Origin: JAVKBW01 sp964352715
GTDB lineage: Bacteria; Pseudomonadota; Alphaproteobacteria; UBA8366; Aestuariispiraceae
Reading direction: 5' to 3'
NCBI GenBank assembly: GCA_964352715.1
Contig: CAYGSU010000058.1
Location: 1 to 26,629 of the forward strand
Length of the DNA: 26,629 nucleotides
Shown here: piece by piece, positions 23,733 through 26,629 of the stretch
Layout of the letters: each line of letters begins with the position of its first letter
How positions within the stretch are numbered: position 1 is the stretch's first letter
Translations under genes and position numbers: made by a program
Notes under the pieces: generated by a model
What the model saw: only the letters and a program-made list of their open reading frames with translations
What the model was told of the DNA's origin: nothing
The model's database searches: none

Positions 23733-25052
23733 TCAGCCACCGGCGGCCGAGGTGTACGGAACGATCTTCACGGTATCAATCGACAGATGCGAGATCAGCG
23801 CCAGAAGAGAAAATCCGGCTATTTCAACCGTGCGTTCCGTGGCAACGGCATCGGCCTGCGCATCAAGATAGAGCGTTTCACCGGTGATAACGTCGATCAG
23901 CGACCGTTTGCCGATCTTCCGTTCTTCCTTCGCCAGATTGAGGAAGTCAGCCGTCAGATCGACCTGTTCCTTTGCCAGCGTCAACGACTGGACCGCCGTC
24001 TGGTAGTTTTCCCAGGCATCCCGCACCTGCTGTTCAATCTGGGCCTGCAGATCGCTCAGCCGGTATATGCCGGCTTCATGCGCCAGATCCGCCGCCTTGA
24101 CCGTGTTGATCGCGGTCAGGCCCAGATTAAAGGGAAAAGACAGTTCGACCTTGCCAACGGCATCACGCTCGAACCCGACTGTGCCGTCGACATCCTTCTT
24201 GTATTTGATCTCGCCGATCAGATCGATATTCGGATAGTAGCTCTCCGCTTCCGTCTGTTTGGCCGTTTGCAAAAGCTGGTCAGTCCGCAACCGGGCAACG
24301 CGCATCAGCATGTTGCGGCCAAGCGCCAGTTCTACAGCCTCATCAACCGAGGCCGGAATGGCGTTTGCCGGCAGTTCCGGTATTTCCCGCAAATATACAA
24401 CATCCGGCGTGTAACCGTAGACCCGGTTATAGAAGTTCTGAGCGATGGCGGCTTCGCGCTGTGCCCCAACGCGGCGAATTTTCGCACCGGCCAACCGCGA
24501 GCGAACCTGCAACAGGTCGGTTTCCGCGCCGCTGCCGGCGTCGATCCGGTCCTTCTCAACCCCCGCCTGTTCGGAAAGCCGGTCTTCGGACTTGATGGCG
24601 AAGGCCACAACTTCGCGGGTCTGGAGAACGTTCAGATGCGCGACCAGCGCCTGCAAAAGCAGATCCTGCCGCGCGACTTCCTCGCGCAGGGTGAATTCCC
24701 GCTGTTCAATCTTCGACCGCTCGATGCCGGCGTCAGTCGCACCAAAATCCCACAGGTTCTGGGTGACGGTCAGGGTAAGCTGACGGGCTGTCAGCAGCGT
24801 ATCGTCGGCGTTGACGTTTTCCTGATCTTCGCGACCTACGGACGTGTTGATATTCAGGGTTGGCCAGTAATTGCCTTCAGTAACCCGCTGGCGCTCCGTC
24901 GCGCCCTGCTGGTCACGCCGCGCAGCCTCGATCAGACTGTCGGACGTCAGCAGTTCCTCCAGCCGCCCGCGCATTTCCTGCGCATTCGCCGCAGATACAA
25001 AAAGCCCGGACAAAAACAATGCAGCAGTAACAATCAGATACTTATATGTCAT
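23733..25052 (-). CDS. tolC: TolC-family outer-membrane channel
   Basis: The outer-membrane channel of a tripartite type I secretion or efflux system. The 439-aa product starts at MTYKYLIVTA with a clear signal peptide (cleavage near SAANAQ). The frame runs back to 25130, but those residues precede the signal and are rejected. It has the TolC repeat structure: long helical segments rich in Ala, Gln and Glu, with VTQNLWDFG and YLDAQADAVA at the expected places. It shares the minus strand with a hlyD-type gene, separated by a small gene on the opposite strand, which supports a type I secretion role. Confidence 0.92.
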   Translation of the reverse strand: MTYKYLIVTAALFLSGLFVSAANAQEMRGRLEELLTSDSLIEAARRDQQGATERQRVTEGNYWPTLNINTSVGREDQENVNADDTLLTARQLTLTVTQNLWDFGATDAGIERSKIEQREFTLREEVARQDLLLQALVAHLNVLQTREVVAFAIKSEDRLSEQAGVEKDRIDAGSGAETDLLQVRSRLAGAKIRRVGAQREAAIAQNFYNRVYGYTPDVVYLREIPELPANAIPASVDEAVELALGRNMLMRVARLRTDQLLQTAKQTEAESYYPNIDLIGEIKYKKDVDGTVGFERDAVGKVELSFPFNLGLTAINTVKAADLAHEAGIYRLSDLQAQIEQQVRDAWENYQTAVQSLTLAKEQVDLTADFLNLAKEERKIGKRSLIDVITGETLYLDAQADAVATERTVEIAGFSLLALISHLSIDTVKIVPYTSAAGG

Positions 25053-25349
25053 CCCAAACCCATCAGACGATCCCCGTCCGGTATGACCGACGCCCCGCAT
25101 TGGTCTAGCGTATTTGACGCACGACGTCACTTACGAATTCCAACCCCGACCGCAAATCGAAACCGCCCGCCCCAAGTAATTCTTGTGTAATAACTCAGTG
25201 TTTATTCTAGTTTCTAAAGACAAAGGAACAAATATATAAATAACCCTGTCGCAGCATTCAGTGTTTTGACTCTCGCTTTGCAGCATTTCAGACTGTTTTG
25301 GAAAAACTGGACTACCCAACCATAGTTCAATTTTATCAGTGGCTTGTGA
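25053..25349. other. Divergent intergenic region between tolC and the 214-aa gene
   Basis: About 297 bp, markedly AT-rich, must hold promoters for both directions. It contains an imperfect direct repeat, GCAGCATTCAG-TGTTTTG (25251-25268) and GCAGCATTTCAGACTGTTTTG (25280-25300), with a period of about 29 bases. No RNA gene or small ORF is convincing. Confidence 0.45.
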
Positions 25350-25994
25350 ATGATATTTTTAGAAAATTTCCTCTCTGAAGTGCAGGCTGCATCTTTGGAA
25401 ACCGCTGTCCGGGGCGGCGCCTATAAATCCGCCGTGACGCCGTTTCAGCCGCAGCCGATACCCCTGCCCGGCGAATCGTTGGGGCGCGAAGCCGCAGCAC
25501 TTATCAAGACGACGGTTGAAGACGGCGTGCAAAGGCATCGTCGGCTGATCCAGCCGGATCGACTGACGGCGGTGTCGGGGCCTGACTTCATCCGGTTTCT
25601 CGACGGCATGTCGCTTGGCAGCGCACCGGTGCCGGCGCTGCATGCCATCGACCCGGTTCGGCAAACCGGCATGCGTTGTGATGCGTTGCTGCATGTCCGC
25701 CTGTCCAGCCCGGATGGTTTCACAGGCGGTGATATCCAGGTCTCGGCAAGTGACCAGCCCGCCCGACGTCTGGCCCTTAAACAAGGCGATGGCTTGCTGC
25801 TGACCTGGGAAGACCTTTTCGCCATGCGGGTGGTGCACAAGGGGCCGCTGTTCCACATGATCCTGCGGTTTCAGTACAATATGGCGATTAACGGATTTGA
25901 TGCGCTGACGCCGCTTGCAGAGGCTGCCGGGTCGCAAGAGCCTTCCAATGCCGGAACCGCCGCCGCACTGCTGGCGCGCATCGGGCAAATCTAG
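25350..25994 (+). CDS. 214-aa protein, possibly a degenerate 2-oxoglutarate/Fe(II) oxygenase fold
   Basis: Not recognised with certainty. The segment from about 108 to 176 (MRCDALLHVRLSSPDGFTGGD, then LKQGDGLLLTWEDLF and a VVHKG strand) resembles the jelly-roll core of PKHD-type 2OG-Fe(II) hydroxylases, where FTGGD corresponds to the usual YDGGE. The expected iron ligands are poor. HAID at 98-101 replaces HxD, and the distal LH of the SSLHRV motif is replaced by FAM (157-159). The protein may therefore be non-catalytic. The start codon lacks a clear ribosome-binding site. It lies inside a type I secretion locus, and its stop shares the bases CTAG with the stop of the convergent hlyD-type gene, so it may be tied to secretion of a repeat protein, an inference. 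Confidence 0.72.
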   Translation: MIFLENFLSEVQAASLETAVRGGAYKSAVTPFQPQPIPLPGESLGREAAALIKTTVEDGVQRHRRLIQPDRLTAVSGPDFIRFLDGMSLGSAPVPALHAIDPVRQTGMRCDALLHVRLSSPDGFTGGDIQVSASDQPARRLALKQGDGLLLTWEDLFAMRVVHKGPLFHMILRFQYNMAINGFDALTPLAEAAGSQEPSNAGTAAALLARIGQI

Positions 25995-26629
25995 CGTTCG
26001 CGGAAGGCGTCGCCCACCCCGCCCAACAGCGGTGATACAAGATAGTCGAGAATTGTCCGCTTGCCGGTCTGGATACTCGCGATTACCTGGGTGCCGGGAT
26101 ACAGATCAAACCGCGTTTCGTTGTGCTGGAAATAGCTGCGGTCGGCATCGATGCGCACCCTGAAATACGGGGTACCGTCAGGCAGGGTCAGCCGGTCGGG
26201 GCTGACTTGTGCAACTGTTCCGTTGATATTGCCGAACCGGGTGAGATCGGCGGAATTCAGCTTGATGAGCGCGCGTTGACCAACCTTTACATAACCGATT
26301 TCCTGCGGCGGCAACTGGGCCTCGACAATCAGCCGGTCATCACCCGGCACCAGTGCGACAATGGTATCGCCGGGTTTCACCACCTCGCCGATGGAGCTGA
26401 CCATCAGTTCCTTCACCACCCCGTCGACCGGTGCACGCAGCGTCGTGCGCGCCAGACTGTCGCGATATTTGGAAAGTCTGGTCGACAGCCCGTCATACTC
26501 GGCATCCACACCGGCAAGTTCCTGCCGCGCCTTTTCAACCAGATCGAACCGTGCCTCGCGAATTGTAGACTCGGCGACCTGCAATGCCGCACGAGCCGTT
26601 CCGAGAGCAGCCTTGTCTTCCGCGATCGA
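25991..26629 (-). CDS. HlyD-family type I secretion adaptor, C-terminal part (partial)
   Basis: The periplasmic adaptor linking an inner-membrane ABC exporter to TolC. The frame is open to the right edge of the window, so the N-terminus lies outside. The visible 212 residues hold the end of a coiled-coil hairpin (EDKAALGTARAALQVAEST, then DAEYDGLSTRLSKYRDSL), the second half of the lipoyl-like domain (TTLRAPVDGVVKEL and GEVVKPGDTIVALVP), and the beta-barrel domain ending TGKRTILDYLVSPLL, typical of HlyD/PrtE proteins. The ABC exporter gene is expected upstream of it, outside the window. Confidence 0.93.
   Translation of the reverse strand, partial: SIAEDKAALGTARAALQVAESTIREARFDLVEKARQELAGVDAEYDGLSTRLSKYRDSLARTTLRAPVDGVVKELMVSSIGEVVKPGDTIVALVPGDDRLIVEAQLPPQEIGYVKVGQRALIKLNSADLTRFGNINGTVAQVSPDRLTLPDGTPYFRVRIDADRSYFQHNETRFDLYPGTQVIASIQTGKRTILDYLVSPLLGGVGDAFRER

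Noticed and set aside
1..26629. CRISPR array, prophage or rRNA genes
   Set aside because: No regularly spaced repeats, phage structural genes or rRNA sequence were seen.

Overview
The window looks like a draft-assembly segment of an alphaproteobacterial chromosome. It contains a run of 100 Ns. The evidence for this group is the conserved order MBL hydrolase / tatD / metG / holB / tmk / D,D-carboxypeptidase / rlpA, the cysG-DUF2849-cysI-cysH-DUF934 sulfur operon, and SAM-II class riboswitches. I cannot name the genus. Host genes are visibly GC-rich, while the first 2.7 kb is clearly more AT-rich.

Layout. (1) 106-2710 is a complete IS1595-family transposon with 26-bp inverted ends and a perfect 8-bp target duplication (AATACGGA). 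It carries its transposase on the minus strand and, convergent to it, three passenger genes: an unrecognised 298-aa soluble protein, an overlapping 200-aa protein with about four membrane segments, and a 60-aa basic protein. The soluble plus membrane pair has the outline of a two-component abortive-infection (RexA/RexB-like) module and is the best candidate here for an undescribed system. (2) 2762-11574, all minus, is a housekeeping block: metallo-hydrolase, TatD, MetG, HolB, Tmk, a penicillin-binding D,D-carboxypeptidase, RlpA and an MltB-type lytic transglycosylase. The N gap inside rlpA is flanked by the same 55 bp on both sides, so the gene is almost certainly intact. (3) 11734-15591, plus strand: a PAS / degenerate GGDEF / degenerate EAL protein, an agmatinase-family ureohydrolase, and a class III nucleotide cyclase fused to a PilZ domain. 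(4) 15621-17296, minus: ferredoxin-NADP reductase, tRNA-Ser(UGA), and a rhodanese-DUF1737 fusion. (5) 17293-23271, minus: a sulfur-assimilation and methionine operon, cysG-DUF2849-cysI-cysH-DUF934-metZ-rhodanese. Its leader (23272-23520) holds two tandem SAM-II-like riboswitches separated by an intrinsic terminator, and a palindrome covers the putative -10 region. (6) 23733-26629: TolC and HlyD parts of a type I secretion system (minus), with a small plus-strand gene of possibly degenerate 2-oxoglutarate-oxygenase fold between them.

How the genes fit together. Siroheme (CysG) is the cofactor of sulfite reductase (CysI). CysH makes sulfite and CysI makes sulfide. MetZ fixes sulfide into homocysteine, the precursor of methionine and SAM, so SAM control of the leader would be feedback over the whole path. 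The cyclase-PilZ protein and the degenerate EAL protein suggest second-messenger crosstalk between cAMP and c-di-GMP.
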